From NCBI GenBank assembly GCA_933207985.1, contig OW240916.1, positions 78,542,364 through 78,606,363 on the forward strand: DNA of 64,000 nucleotides, given 5' to 3'. Of the stretch, positions 44,875-57,834 are shown piece after piece (positions within the stretch are counted from its first letter, which is position 1; every line of letters begins with the position of its first letter). The position numbers were made by a program, and so were the translations under genes. The DNA is from Pelobates cultripes. Lineage: Eukaryota > Chordata > Amphibia > Anura > Pelobatidae. The notes beneath the pieces were generated by a model. It saw nothing but the letters and a program-made list of their open reading frames with translations, made no database searches and had not been told where the DNA came from.

Positions 44875-45740
44875 TCACGAGATGTTTATTTGAAACTATT
44901 TTACTGGTAGATGGGGCTAGAGCCTATTTTGCTAATTTTGCTCGTATCACGCCCACCATCTCTCGATTGGACGAAGGGTATGTTACGGTACTTGAGACTA
45001 CCACACTGGCCTATGAGAATAGGGTTTTTCACTATTGCGGTTTGTGTGTACAGTTGATGATAAGTCCATTAGGGCCATATGTTCCGATATTTTACCAGTT
45101 AACGTATCTAACTACTCATCTGTTTAACGGATAGCTGATCCGATGAGCACTTCAGTCCCTCCCCTTTTTCTTTCCTCTGACATTACTAACCTAGGGGGAC
45201 TTGGTTAATGCCTGTTTAGACTGGCATTTTGAGATCGTAACTGCACCTACGTATAGTCTCCATGTACTTGTAAAGAGAGGGTTTTAGCTACAACAATAAT
45301 TTAATTTAATCTTCATTCTCTATATTTGGGCCACTTTGCAACTATGATGGTAGCCACATCCGTATTTTTATATAGTTTTTTTGTGGATTGTTGTCACGGT
45401 GTCGACAGTTCTCCTGGCTATTTTACTTTATTCTATTTTAGACTTACTGTCCGATGGGCATAGACAGAACCCAGGGGTGATTACTATACACCCCCTCAGC
45501 CAATGCCAGTACATGGACTTCTACGCTCCTGATGGGCTATGAGCCTCTAGGGTTAGAATCTGATTGGCCTATAGGGAGTGAGAGGGAGGTACTCTGCTCC
45601 CGACCCATTTGCCTGCTTGTATTGCGTGTTAACAAGAGGAGGTGTGTCCTTTTGTCCCTTTATAACGAGTCTCTCTTCCACTTGCCGGTCAGCTCTTGAT
45701 AAAGGCGTATGGAGACGCCGAAACGCGCGTCGAGATCTCT
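44875..45740 (+). repeat. Right inverted arm (pLTR) of the Penelope element
   Basis: Pairs with 41826-42694. It ends with the hammerhead-like motif and CGAAACGCGCGTCGAG. Confidence 0.85.
45692..45734 (+). ncRNA. Hammerhead-ribozyme-like motif
   Basis: TTGATAA (45696-45702) is in the place of the CUGANGA box. Stem II GGCGT/ACGCC (45704-45708, 45715-45719) follows, then GAA (45720-45722), a self-complementary ACGCGCGT stem III, C at 45731 as the cleavage site, and stem I CTC/GAG (45693-45695, 45732-45734). Two core bases differ from consensus, including the G8-equivalent, so it is probably inactive. PLEs are known to carry such ribozymes. A copy with a broken stem II lies in the left arm, minus strand, about 41827-41871. 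Confidence 0.6.
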
Positions 45741-47007
45741 TTTGCCAATGCATACACTTTGCTAGAATTTCCTTTTTTTTATTTTAACTTTACCTGGGTC
45801 ACTTTGATGCCTTTACTTTAATTTATCCTATTAATAATGACTTTGACTATGCTCCTTCGCTCTACTATTTAAGGTTATTTTGAGGCTGCCTTGAAGCAGC
45901 AGGTAGATATGCCAGTTTTCACCTTCAAGTTAGTGAGCTATTCTAGGGCGTACTAGGGTGCTGCTCCTGTATGTGACTATCTTTGGTTTCCCCTACTCCT
46001 CACTTTTCTTCTTTTATATAGACCCCCATCTCCCTCTTACTCACGGACCAGGCAATATCGGTCCTTTATATTTCTGTTTAAGTTACAGAACTTTACTATT
46101 ATTTTGAGTTTAGCTTTAAGTCTCTTTCTATACTGAGAGGGGGTCATATAGTCACATTGACTGTGTTTGAAAAGGAGATTACGGGGAAGCTCTTCTCTTC
46201 GGATATACTCAGGTACGCACCCAGCCACTAGAGGCTCCCTAATGATACCAACTGTCTACTCCTCAACTATATCCCCGTATTAAGGGAGGTTCACTAGTCA
46301 CCTTTTTTTCTGATAGCCTTATATAAGCAGTCCTTTTACATACTGGGATCCTTTCTAGTTGCTCTATTTTTACCTTATACTTAAATCAAGTATAGACTTT
46401 AATTGGGAGCTAGATATCCACTTGGTTAGGACCTCACTATACCTAGAGGTGTCATTTAGAATTTGGATATCAGGCTTTCTGGGGTTCGTGTGTTGCTACC
46501 TGTGGACCTAGTCTGGCCCATATACTTTTAGTCATCCAGAACCCCTCATTATCCATACCGGACCTCTTGGTATAAGTGTACCTGGGTATTTTATTAGGTA
46601 TATCCTTCACTATTTCACGTTTGTGACACGTTTGTTTTTGGCATATTGGATTTTGAATATCTAGCATTATCCTCCTTTTTTATTTCTTATGTTTATTAAT
46701 AAAGGTTCTTACCATTTTTTATGTTACGTTGACATTAGGAGGTATTGGTGGATGTGAGTAGATCTCACCCGCTTCTGTGGAGCTGACGATCTACCCCTTC
46801 CTTTCGTCTATTTTTTCCCTTAGTATAAACATTAAACTTGTGTGTTGCCTCTGTGCGGTTGAGCAGTAATGGAGAAGGTGCCAATGTGGCCCCCTGTGTG
46901 CTAGATATTGTAGGCAGGTTTTTATATGGTCAAGCAGTCTCTGGGTAACCCTGTTCTTTTGAACCTGTGCAGCCCGAAGATTAGATTTTGTTTTACACAG
47001 GTGAAGG
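45741..47007. other. Unassigned DNA beside the Penelope arm
   Basis: No coding sequence is recognised. It may include further pLTR sequence, but no matching partner is visible on the left side. Confidence 0.35.
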
Positions 47008-47400
47008 TAAAAGGACACTATAAGCACTAAATAACTTTAGCTTAATTAAGCAGTTTGGGTATATAGATCATACCTCTACGGTCTCACTGGACAATTTTTT
47101 GCCATTTTTGAGTTAAATAATTTTTGTTTCTGTTTATGCAGCCCTAACCACACCTCCCTGGCTCTGACTGACAGCCTGCATGAAACAAAAAAGTTTAATT
47201 TTCAATCAGACATTAACTTGCCTTAGAAGTTTGTATTTCCTGGTCTATTAATTGAACTTTAATCATACATAGGAGGCTCCTGCAAGGTCTAGAATGCTAA
47301 TAACAGAGCAGGAATAAGACATTCTTAATTAAACAGTGCAGACAGACTGTATTCTATTTGTTCTGGCAGTCAGATAACATAACAGTGTACAGTGTGTTGA
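47008..47400 (+). mobile_element. T2-like MITE, 5' portion
   Basis: GTAAAAGGACACTATAAGC and the following AACTTTAGCTTAATTAAGC match the family of 24592-29126. The body aligns in reverse complement with 28790-29126 (for example TGCAAGGTCTAG, GCAGGCTGTGTCAG-like blocks). The distal end is lost. Confidence 0.7.
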
Positions 47401-47457
47401 ACATTATTTTAGTTTTGATGCTTTTTAACAAACAAGGTCATTTACTAAACTGGAAAT

Positions 47458-47884
47458 CATGGCCGCTGCAAGGATTTTTGCCGCCCTAGGCGAAAAAGTT
47501 TTGGCCGCCCACTCATGCAGACTTACATACACTGACCCATGCACACATATGCTGACCCATACAGACACACTGACCTACACACATATGCTCACAATGACCC
47601 ATGCAGACACACACTGACCCATGCAGATACACGCTGACCTATACATACAGAAACACATACACACACACAGAGACCCATATAAACAAACAGACCCATACAT
47701 ACACACACACTGACCCATGCAGACACATGCTGACCCATACACAGACTGATACACATACACACACACTGACTCATAAAGACACACACACTGACCCATACAG
47801 AGACACTGACCAATACAGACACACATTGACACACACACACACACACTGACCCATGCAGACACACAGAGACCCATACATACACCT

Positions 47885-47915
<31 letters not shown>

Positions 47916-48060
47916 GACCCATACATACACACAGACAGACCCATACATGCACACACACACACACACACACACAAACACTGACTCATAAAGACACACACAC
48001 TGACCCATACAGAGACACTGACTCATGCAGACACAGACTGACCCATACACAAATGCTTAA
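47458..48060. repeat. ACACTGACCCATACAGAC minisatellite
   Basis: A short unique block (GCCGCTGCAAGGATTTTTGC...) leads into degenerate units around ACACTGACCCATACAGACAC to 48055. A GT-rich minisatellite on the other strand. Translated Cys/Val frames are artefacts. Confidence 0.9.
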
Positions 48061-48559
48061 TTTCTTGCATGGCTATTCTGGACGAAAACAATATTCTGTT
48101 TTTTTAACCCTGAATTTGTATCTGTAAACAGACCCTAACACGTAATGACGTTAGAGAATATTCACCAAATGTACTATGATCTAATTTTTGCAAAATCTAC
48201 TTGAGCTGAGTGAGTCAGGGAAAATGGCAGCTAATGTCTAACAAAGATCAACAGATAGATTAAAATATATATATATTATGCAGCATGAAGGAGGTTGAGA
48301 TTTTCTTTTTTTTGCCATTGTACTTTATACTGTCACATTAAATATAGTGCGTGTACATTATTATGGGCTCTTAGTGAGTGGATATAACAAAGCAAACCCA
48401 CTTTTTTATTCAGACTCAACAATTAATACTGAAAGGAGGTCAACCTGCCCAACACATAAACCTAGTTAAACATCAATTTTTAGCAAATTGAAAACTAAAT
48501 AACAAAATTTGGGCTACGATAGCCAACCTGTGACTGCCGCTGAAATTGAGTTTTATTTT
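48061..48559. other. Unassigned DNA
   Basis: Nothing recognised. Confidence 0.35.
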
Positions 48560-48639
48560 TTAACCCCTTAAGTACACATGACGGAAATATTCCGGCATGA
48601 TTCCCTTTTATTGCAGACGTTGTGTCCTTAAGGGGTTAA
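48560..48639. mobile_element. 80-bp TTAACCCCTTAAG MITE
   Basis: TTAACCCCTTAAGTACAC to TGTCCTTAAGGGGTTAA, ends in TTAA. Internal GGAAATATTCC palindrome. Confidence 0.85.
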
Positions 48640-48984
48640 GATCAGCTATGCTGGCCTTAATCTTGTCACTTGGCTCTTTATATGCTTTAAAAGAAGACTA
48701 CAAGTACCATTACCACTGTAGCATGGCACCCTCACTGTAAATGTAAATACTCAAACAGTTTGACTTTTATCATGGGTCGCCACTTGCTGCCTCTTCTCAG
48801 CCAGAAGCTCCCAACTCTGAGCTAAACTCGGCAATGCAGGCCTTCACTGATTGTCTGTCAACAATGAGTTGTGTCCTTGAGGCCGGAGGAGGCGGGGGGA
48901 CGGGGAGACACTAGGTAAGTGTCTACTAAACGATTTTACTACATACATACATACATACATGAGGGTGTGGGTGAGACAGCCAAG

Positions 48985-49051
48985 CCACTTCTTGCACAAT
49001 AACTACTACAGCATACTGTAGTGGTTATGGTACTTGGAGTGTTCCTTTAAG
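48985..49051 (-). mobile_element. TTAA MITE terminal fragment
   Basis: On the minus strand it begins TTAAAGGAACACTCCAAG, then the hairpin ATAACCACTACAG/CTGTAGTAGTTAT. Confidence 0.6.
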
Positions 49052-52000
49052 GTTTGAATTCTCTAAGCAAAGAAAAAGGTTTACTTTGTGTACTGAATAG
49101 CAACTTACACATTGAATTTAATGGAAGAATTGTTATTTAGCAAGCAGAGTAAACTTTTAATCTGTTAAGAGAATCTATCCCTAAATTTAATTATAGGAAG
49201 CAGTAAACCCCACAGTCAGTGATTAATACTGACAAATTTAACATTGCAGTTTACTGTAACACTTGTCGCCAACTTCAAATAAATCATATAGTATAATTAC
49301 CGTGAGAATGATGGATGTTGCAGTAAATTGTTGCCTAAACATACACACAAAAAATACTATACCAATATTTATACACTATAGCAAACGCTGCAAACCAATA
49401 ATACATTATATCATATACTGCCTTCAGCCCTGCACTGCCCTAAGCTGACAGTCATTGGTAAACTATGACAGTCTGTCACAACATTCCAATGCTGGAAAGC
49501 TATGGCTGGATGTCTCTTGAGACTTTCACCAATGGCCCGGGACATGCCATAATCAGTACATACTAGTGCTCCTATGTTTTCAGTGTAGATTCTCTATGGT
49601 AGTTTGCACTGTAAACACTGTGGCTTGGTGCCATAGTGATTGCTTTAGGTAGCCAGGGGGGCAATTAGTGGACTGGCTCACGATAACTGAATTGCATTGA
49701 AGAGAAAAAAAATAGGCAGGCTAGCTGTGAATATAGCTGAGTTGAAAAGTTTTTCCAAATCAGCACTTTTTGCTTAAATTTAGCAATTTGTTTTTTTACG
49801 GTGAACATCACTTCTCTAGAAGTTAACAAAAATAAACTGTATATATACTTTGATCACTGAAAATCAGTGACTCTTAGTACCACAGAATACAACACTCAAC
49901 ATAACCTATAATTTGTGTACATTTCATGTTATCCTCCATTTTATTTTAAATCTAAAGCTTTAGTACATGACATCACATTGCAATTCAATCAAGGCACATC
50001 CAAGGCACACATTACAAATGTTGAGCCGAAATCAAAATATTGTTTCGTTTTTCCTCTTCGCTGTATGCTTTCTCTACGCTGAATGTAATTTTCTCTAGTG
50101 ACAGCCAGGGATAAACGACAGAACTTATAACAATGATTGACAGAGAGCTAAGATGGAGGTGCAGAGTTTTGAAATTAATTTTATTTTTAACTCCTTCCAA
50201 ATGCAAATTTATTAAATGTAAGGATTCGCAAATATAATATTCAAAATCACGTGAAGTCACAGCCCCCTTATAATTCACTACAGTCAGTGTTAGCTGCATA
50301 AAACAACTGACATTTTATGCAGGAAGATATATAGTAATGAAACACAGGGACTTCTTTAACTGAGGTACAACTACATTTCCATACTTTATAAATTATTTCT
50401 TAATACAGAATATGATCACGATCACAAAAAGTCAATGTACTGTTATCCCATTTCAATATTTTATGGAGTATACTACTAATAATTCTAAATATCCATCCAT
50501 ATATCCATATGCATTTACTCTATAATATAGAATACAACTAATGTGCTCAACTGGTTTATGAGGCAATCCGAAACACATTTTTAAAGCTGCTTTGCACAAT
50601 ATGTTTTTGCTGAAATTATGCAATTTAAATAGCAACAAGTAGATGGGAATCGAAATGAAATAAAGTGATTTTGTTCTTTTTATACGGCTCTGTATAAAGG
50701 TAGCCTGAACTGCTTTACGGAGCAGTGTGTTGCAGCTGACCCATCCGAGAAGAGAAAGAGTATCGTTTAGATTATAAACTAGATTGTAGAGCACAGTCAG
50801 AGAAGTGTACGGGACACCAGCAAGAGAGAGAATGAGGCCGTACGAGGGAAAACCAACGCTCTTATATAGGGGAGTTATTTTTAACCTCGGCTTGCATACT
50901 ACTTGTAAGATTTCCTCTCTCAGACATTCAGGAAAGGCTCATTGGCCCCAATTCCTGTGAACAAGCGAAATCTTGGCTGGAACCGAGACATTAAATGAAT
51001 AAAAGAAAATACACAGCAGAAAAGTGCAAATTTACATGCTTGACGGCCATACGAAGAGGAAACGTTAAAAAAACACTGAGCAATCTGTTCAAACATCTGG
51101 ACGAGGTCCACAGTACTGGACCAAGTTTATCTACAGAGAACAGGGGGGGCAAGGGAGGGAGGTAATATTAAGCTGAGGTCTGGTAATGAATGTAAAATTG
51201 GCTGCTTACACTCTGACATTTTAGGATTTTGCTGTTATGAAAAGTCGGAAAAGTAGATACTCAGTTTTTTATTTTGTTTTTTTTTAATGACTGGTGTGCA
51301 TTGTTCTAAACGTGAAATTTTGGCCAGTAACAAAAAATAAACTGAATGTATACTGTGATCATTGAAAGCAGTGATTCTTATAGATCCATATAATTCCATT
51401 CCTTACAGCTTGTTATATTGCTCTACGGTGCCTAATGTCATTTTGAAAATTGCAGTATTTGAGCAGGTGCATGACATGGGGACCCAGTAGCAACGACCCA
51501 TATATTCCACGTAGCGTCCCCAAACTCTTTCCATGTAAAGCCTGTAGGATAGTAGTGCAATAGTAGTAGCCCCATTTCTCTGTCCATCAGATAACGTGGT
51601 GTTTGAGGCCTGAGCAAATGTTGCGTGCCAAGAAACTTGATGCTTCAAAACATCATCATCAAGTAACCTGTAGCAGCTACAAGGAGACATCTGTGTACTT
51701 GATATTTTAGGCAAGCTAAAGTAGAAAGCATACAGGTAAAGCAATACCCAATTTGAAAATTCATGATCATTGCATAAGGTGGATAAGGGTAAAAAGGGGG
51801 TCAGCCAATATTGATGGAAGGAAGGAAGCCATTATAAAAGAGAAAATATATACTGAGGGAGAGGGGAAGTAACATGGAAAGTAGGAAGGGGGGTGATGTA
51901 GAAGCTCAGACTAGTTGGGGCTACAGAGGGGATACTGAGGTAGTACTTTTTGGAAATGGGAGAGCAAGAAAAGGAAGTGCTAAATGGGAAGTTGTCAAAA

Positions 52001-52120
52001 AGTAGAATGTGATGAGAATCTTGTATAGTGTGGTGATATAGGACTGAGTCATGAACAGGGATTATAAGAGACTTGTATTAAAGCAAGTGGTTATTCATGA
52101 ACACTGTGGTTCATATCTTC
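49052..52120. other. Unassigned DNA with diverged duplicates
   Basis: No gene recognised. AAAATAAACTGTATATATAC and neighbours at about 49830-49875 resemble 51335-51380. About 50040-50175 resembles 60615-60710 (GATAACAATGATTG and GGGAGCTAAGATGG-like words). Confidence 0.4.
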
Positions 52121-52425
52121 TTAATGGAACACAATAACGTCAGGAATACAACCTTGTAACTGCTGGAGTTAAATAAGTAGTTTTACTTATGTTGTCTCCC
52201 TCGCAGAGCAGGTCTCAGGTGTGAAGCTCTGCCTCTTTGGTTGAGATCATCAAGCTCGATGATCTCAGCCAATCCAATGATTTCCCATCCAATGCTTTCC
52301 TTATGAGACCATCTAATGGAAATAGTGGTGTTTTACTATACTGGTTAAAATGGAGGGGATGCACATTAAGGTGGCGGTATGCACATTAAGATGAAGTGAT
52401 CTAGCTGGATATAGTGTTCCTTTAA
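52121..52425. mobile_element. TTAA MITE, 305 bp
   Basis: TTAATGGAACACAATAACG to GGATATAGTGTTCCTTTAA in a TTAA site. It contains GAGATCATCAAGCTC and its inverted complement. Non-coding. Confidence 0.75.
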
Positions 52426-52639
52426 TTCTTTTGAATATTAAAGTTTTATAAGTACTTTGTTTAGATGTACCATTTACTGAACATACAAGCATCACGAAAC
52501 AGGAGAAAATATGTTGTACTAGCCTAATACATATTCATCTCTATTTCTAAAATATCACTCACAAAGCAGTTTTCACAATAAAGTACCATTTTTGTTTTTC
52601 ATACTTTTGAAATCCAAAGATCAAATAACTCTTTTGGCC

Positions 52640-53385
52640 TCCACATAGAAAAACTTTATCCAAAACTAGGTGCCTTGTACAGAAACAAAGCCTGCCTAAG
52701 CCCTACAGTAAAGGAGAAGATTGTACAGCAAATGCTGATGCCAATCATTGATTATGGGGATGTAGTATATGCATCTGCACCGCAAACCCACCTTAATAAA
52801 CTCAGTACATTGTATAATTTGTTCTGCCGATTTGTGCTACAATGTAATTACATTGCGACATACTAAAAGAACTAAACTGGCTGTCGCTTGAATCCAGACG
52901 CACCCTTCATCTTTCCAGCCTTGTGTTTAAGAGCTTTTCTGGGAAACTCCCACCCTACCTGAGCAAAATGCTCTCCCCAGCTTTTCCCACCTCCTATAAC
53001 CTCTGATCCAGTACCAGCACTTTATTTAGTCTACCACAATACAAAAAGAAAGTGGCTCGATTCTCCTTCTCCTACAGAGCGCTGCAATTGTGGAACGACC
53101 TCCTGCACACTTTCAAATCTTCCCCAAGCCTAGAGTCCTTTAAGAGATCCCTCTCTACATACCTCAAAACAGAATGCACATGTCATGGGTGATTTATCTA
53201 TTTCCCACCTGTTCTATGGTAAATTTTGTATATATTGTGTATTAATATTGTTTTTGTATTTCATTGTACCCTAATGTAACAATGCAATGTTTTGTGGACC
53301 CAGGACATACTTTAAAACCAGAGAAATCTCAATGTATCTTTCCTCGTAAAATATTTTATAAATAAATAAATAAATATTTAACTTT
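52640..53385 (+). pseudogene. 5'-truncated LINE (CR1/L2/Rex1-like) RT C-terminus
   Basis: The open stretch around 52675-52866 gives VKEKIVQQMLMPIIDYGDVV, the C-terminal RT/thumb signature of CR1/L2/Rex1-type LINEs. After a frameshift near 52860 the downstream segment still encodes KLPPYLSKMLSPAFPTSYN- and QLWNDLLH-like motifs and ends KTECTCHG-stop. The 3' UTR ends in a TAAA repeat (53360-53385) rather than poly-A. Only the last part is present, typical of aborted target-primed reverse transcription. Its tail resembles the SINE tail at 2.3 kb and the fragment at 5.7 kb. Confidence 0.8.
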
Positions 53386-53480
53386 TTTTTTACAATCTTT
53401 ATTTGAAAGATTTATTCGGATTACAATGACAAGTACAGTAAAGGCAGACAGAACTAAAAACACAGAATCTTTGCAGCAAT
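53386..53480 (-). repeat. Retroelement 3' end with AATAAAG and poly-A
   Basis: On the minus strand AATAAAGATTG is followed by a poly-A run. It abuts the LINE tail. Confidence 0.5.
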
Positions 53481-55593
53481 AACCAAAATAAAAGAAACGA
53501 CTCCAAAACACTGAGACAGCAACATAGTTGAGTTATCCAAATAAAGAACTAGCCAATGACTTTAGGAAGTATCTGAAGGTAGTCCATCAAGTATAATAAA
53601 GGATTAACGACAGGAATAGAGGGAATGCAAGAAGAAAGAATGAGAAAAAAAAGTATCTGGATAACTTTATTGCAAAGATCTATTTGCAATATTTTTATGA
53701 GAGCAGTACACTAAAATTGTGAGATCTGTCTGTTTAGACACTTAAAATTCTTCCACATGTATTTTTATTATTTTAGTGCTGGAATGTACATGTTATAATG
53801 TACTTTTTCAGGTATATGGTACAGTTAGAGGCTTGGTAGGTTATCATCACATTTGATTTGAGGAGAGTAATTTTGGAAGTTTTCATCATCATGATTCTAG
53901 ATAACTATGAGACATTTCTGAGGTATGTGAACACCTGTTGGTTTTTTAAATGCATACTTTATGTGTCTGGCGTCTGTTATACTTTTAATTGTTTCATAAA
54001 AGTGCTGCTTTCAATAGAAACCAGCATTTTTATAATTGGAGGCACAAACACCTTCCTCACTGTCAATCAGGTAGTTCTTTTATATTGTAACTACTGTTAC
54101 TGTATGTCAAAAATGTTTTGTTAGAATTGTTTGTCTTGTTCTACCTGGGATAGGTTGTGACTTTACAATTATTTGTAATTTTAACTGTTAGCACCACTGA
54201 GCTAACGGAAACAACAGGTGTGTTGTGGCAGCGTGCGTCTGCCTCCCCCCTTCTCCATAAGCTTTATTACAGCTCATTGAGAAGCACTTGAAAGACGCTA
54301 TTGTGTGCATGCACACGGCAACAAAACAACGATTTCTGAATGAGAAGTGCCTGACTGGAGTATTTCCTAGCACAGACTAAATGTCTGTTGTGGGGAAAAA
54401 GTGGAGGGATGGTTAAGGTTGCAGACAAGAGATCTGCAGCTTATGAAATATTTATCCCAATGAAAACTGCATGAATAAATAAATATATGCATGTTTTCTT
54501 TGAGTCTATATATCTACTAAATTGTGATTTGTAATTCAATGAAAACCTTTTTGGAAATGGATTGTTTCTTTTAAAGCGGGCCCACTAAATACCTTAAGCT
54601 CTACAGTTTGCTGTTGTAGTTACATCAAACCATTATTGAGTAGTTTGACAAATACCGAGGCTCTTCTGAAACACAAAACCCAGCTCTTTACTTGCTGCTG
54701 AGGCTATTATACACCCAAAACTCGGCCTACAAAGATAGTCTTCAAACTCTGTACAGATTAGCTCAGCTACATGCTACTCCAAAGCTGCCATGCACATAAA
54801 TTCCTTTTACTCTTTCATAATATATGGTTTACCAGAATTCAAGAGAGGCAACACATCATTGTGAGTAACTCACACACTGCTTAAGCAAACATGTTAACAG
54901 TTGATAAGTTCAGCATGTGAGCATTGGGAGATGCTGGCCAATGGGATCACTCCTCTTGGACATGTTGTAAAGTGTAAACTGAACTCTTCCATTGCCTTGC
55001 TTCATCTGTGAAACTTGAGAACAATGTTATGTTTCTACCCCTGTGATTTTATCAAACTGACTGAATTGATCCAGATGAGTTCAAATTGGAGTTCATATAA
55101 ATCAGACCACCAGAAACAACTTAAAAAAAAATACTCAGGAACAATTCTTGAGATGTTTGCCTGTGTTAATACTTGGCTACTAGCCATGAAAGCAAGCTGA
55201 CAGTAAGTAGTTAAAATAATTGATACAAATGACAATGTGAGGTTTAATAACAGAGAGCCTGCCTACTGACTCCGTTATAAACCCTTTCACTGATGGAGAA
55301 CCATACAAAAGGGTTCCTCCTGGAGAGAAGAGTGTCTTCTATGTGTGTCAAATTATTTATATTTTAGGTATTTGCCAGCTGGCTGCTTGCCCGGTGCTCG
55401 GATTTTTTTGATTTCTAATGTTTCATGTCAGATCCAATTTTTTTTTTTTTTTTGGTGTTGATAACTATGTGAATGGTTTGAGTGTGATTCAGACATTTTG
55501 TTTTGATTCAGACAACATTTTGTTAGCTCCCACTGAATTATTAATTCTATGATGCATGTGCACACTTGGTTTTATTATTTAGATTTGCCACTA
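53481..55593. other. Unassigned DNA
   Basis: About 2.1 kb with nothing recognised beyond short low-complexity tracts. Confidence 0.35.
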
Positions 55594-55750
55594 GAGTTGC
55601 CATTATTATTATTATTTTATTATTTATATAGCGCCATCAGATTCCGTAGCGCTGTACAATGGGTGGACTAACAGACATGTAATTATAACCAGACAACTGG
55701 ACGTACAGGAACAGAGAGGTGGAGGGTCCTGCTCAATGAGCTTACATGCC
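55594..55750 (+). repeat. TATTTATATAGCGCCATCA dispersed repeat
   Basis: An ATT microsatellite leads into TTTATATAGCGCCATCAG, then TCCGTAGCGCTGTACAATG and CAGGAACAGAGAGGTGGAGG, closing with CTCAATGAGCTTACA. Fragments of the same repeat sit in the tandem units at 12.1-13.1 kb. Confidence 0.75.
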
Positions 55751-55856
55751 ATTAGTATGATATCTAATTTGGAATTCCAGAGAAAGTGTGGGGATTTTTA
55801 CCGAATTAATCTGTCGTGTACTAGGAATGACGAGGTTCTATGCATCTTTCTTCCAT

Positions 55857-55880
55857 TATCTATCTATCTATCTATCTATC
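55857..55880. repeat. ATCT microsatellite
   Basis: About six ATCT units. Confidence 0.9.
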
Positions 55881-57188
55881 GAAAAGCTTTGTCACCAAGC
55901 TAATACTTTAAAGCTAAATTGAATCATATTTAAATCGGAAGTAAAAGTAGCTTTTCCACTACCCTATAAAACAGTACACATGTTCTGGGCTACTTGAGGG
56001 GAGTGGGAGATTCAGAAAATAGCTCCTTTGTGTGAAGTTTCTTTTTTTAGCTCCCATGATTTTCAAAGTGGAGGAGATGCCAGCATTGAGGAGACACTGC
56101 AAGGTCTGTTTTATGAGTGAGTGGGCTGCGTGATGATATTTTTCCTTTCACACCTTTTTCTTGGTTTAGCCTGTCCAGGCATAGCATGTACTGGGTGCTC
56201 ATTTCACTGACAGAGCTGTGAGTTACACTGAACTAGGGATAAGGTGAAGGGGTGGCTGAGCTGATGGAAAACAGTGTCTAATCACTGCATGAAGTTCCTA
56301 CGATGCAGAGATATCATCATAGCATGCGTATATGTTTGTATATATGTGTAGTCATGGATATTGATTTAATTAGCGCATTATGCTCAATTACTTAAACCTG
56401 AATGTATACAGGATACCCAAATGATGTTAATCTTGAACAGGTCATTCTGAAAATCACGTGGCTCAGTCATTACTAGCCTGTCAGAATCTGTTACTGGCTG
56501 ACAGATGTTTTAATAAGACTGTAATTTTATATTTTCTTGGGGCCTGCAATGGCAACTTTACCAATTTAAAATTAAGTTATATAATACAATCTAAGCATAG
56601 AAAAATAGATTGTTAGAACACAACAAATAAAACAACAAATAAAATTGCTGTCATCTTCTAACTATATTTATAATTGTCCTTCTGTATCTATAGTTGTTCA
56701 ATGAAAAATGGATGTATCTTAGTAAATAAAAAAATAATCATTGAATATATAACTAATTAATAGCTTTGGGGGTCTGGGGAACACTCAATACAACTACAGA
56801 GTGTAGGCTGGGATCTGATTCCCAATTGGTTCATAATGGTTCCCAGTTTGTTTGTGTTCCCTCCATGTGAAGTAGGGGATGAAAGGGTTATATGTGTGGT
56901 ATTTGAGTTAATATGGGGGTCCAAGGATGCCCAATGCTTAGTATTATTTATTTTTTATTTATTGCAATAACAGAGGGATAAGGCAAGAAGTAATCTTATT
57001 TAGCAGTCTCCTGAAAAAAACACGAGAAGCTATTATTTGTATATTTTCCAAATTAACTGAGATGCCCATGGTTACTTATTGTAGTAGATATTTAAAATTA
57101 CACCGATTTCATTAAAAACAAATCCTGAACTTCCCTTGGACAGCAGTTTCCTGTGTGAAATGTAGGACTGATGGTTAAAATCTGTAAT
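55881..57188. other. Unassigned DNA
   Basis: Nothing recognised. Confidence 0.35.
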
Positions 57189-57351
57189 TACCGTATATAC
57201 TCGAGTATAAGTCGAGTTTTTCAGCACATTTTTTGTGCTGAAAAACCCCCACTCGACTTATACTAGAGTCAATGTCTGTATTATGGCAACTTACATTGCC
57301 ATAATACAGACAAGGACTGCCAGGCTCATTACAAGTCCAGTTGGGGGCTGG

Positions 57352-57592
57352 CAGAGAGCTGTAACTTACCTTTCCTGCAGCTCCTGTCAGCTCCCTTCTC
57401 TCTCCTCCGGTCCGGTCAGCTCCCCTGTCAGCTCCACTGCAAGTCTCGCGAGAGCCGCGGGGTCAGAGCGGCTCCGCGCGGCACTCAGACCGCGAGACTT
57501 GCAGAGGGAGCTGAGAGGGGAGCTTACCGGACCGGAGGAGAGAGAAGGGAGCTGACAGGAGCTGCAGGAAAGGTAAGTTACAGCTCTCTGCC
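57352..57592. repeat. ~85-bp inverted repeat with GC-rich centre
   Basis: GAGAGCTGTAACTTACC through CTCCTCCGGTCCGG is repeated inverted at about 57520-57592. A second inner pair is GCAAGTCTCGCG with its complement. The 177-residue minus-strand frame spanning it reads these repeats and low-complexity DNA. Confidence 0.85.
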
Positions 57593-57834
57593 AGCCCACC
57601 TCCTGCACAGCCCATCCACTGGACCACCAGGGAATGAGAGCCCCCCTCCCTGGCCAGCTAACAAGCAGAGAGGGTGGACGAATAAAAATAAATACAAATT
57701 TAAATAATAATAAAATATTAATAATATTAAAAAAAATAATGAAATAAAAATAAAATATTAATAATATAACAAAAAAAAGTATTAAAATAACAATAATAAT
57801 TAAAAAAAATAATAAAAATGCCCACCCCCACCAA

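Larger units (their letters stand above)
41808..45740 (-). mobile_element. Penelope-like element between inverted arms
   Basis: A minus-strand RT and GIY-YIG relic (about 44873-43528) lies between long inverted arms, 41826-42694 and 44875-45740. The left arm also appears to repeat, inverted, about 50 bp of the coding start (42716-42768 against 44835-44882). Both arm tips carry a hammerhead-like motif. PLEs lack classic LTRs but often carry such pLTR copies. A hAT MITE is inserted at 43285-43421. The RT lacks its N-terminal part. Confidence 0.85.

Noticed and set aside
47575..47998. Cys/Val-rich frames, and the array as a possible CRISPR
   Set aside because: Units are short and degenerate with no unique spacers, and this is a vertebrate genome.
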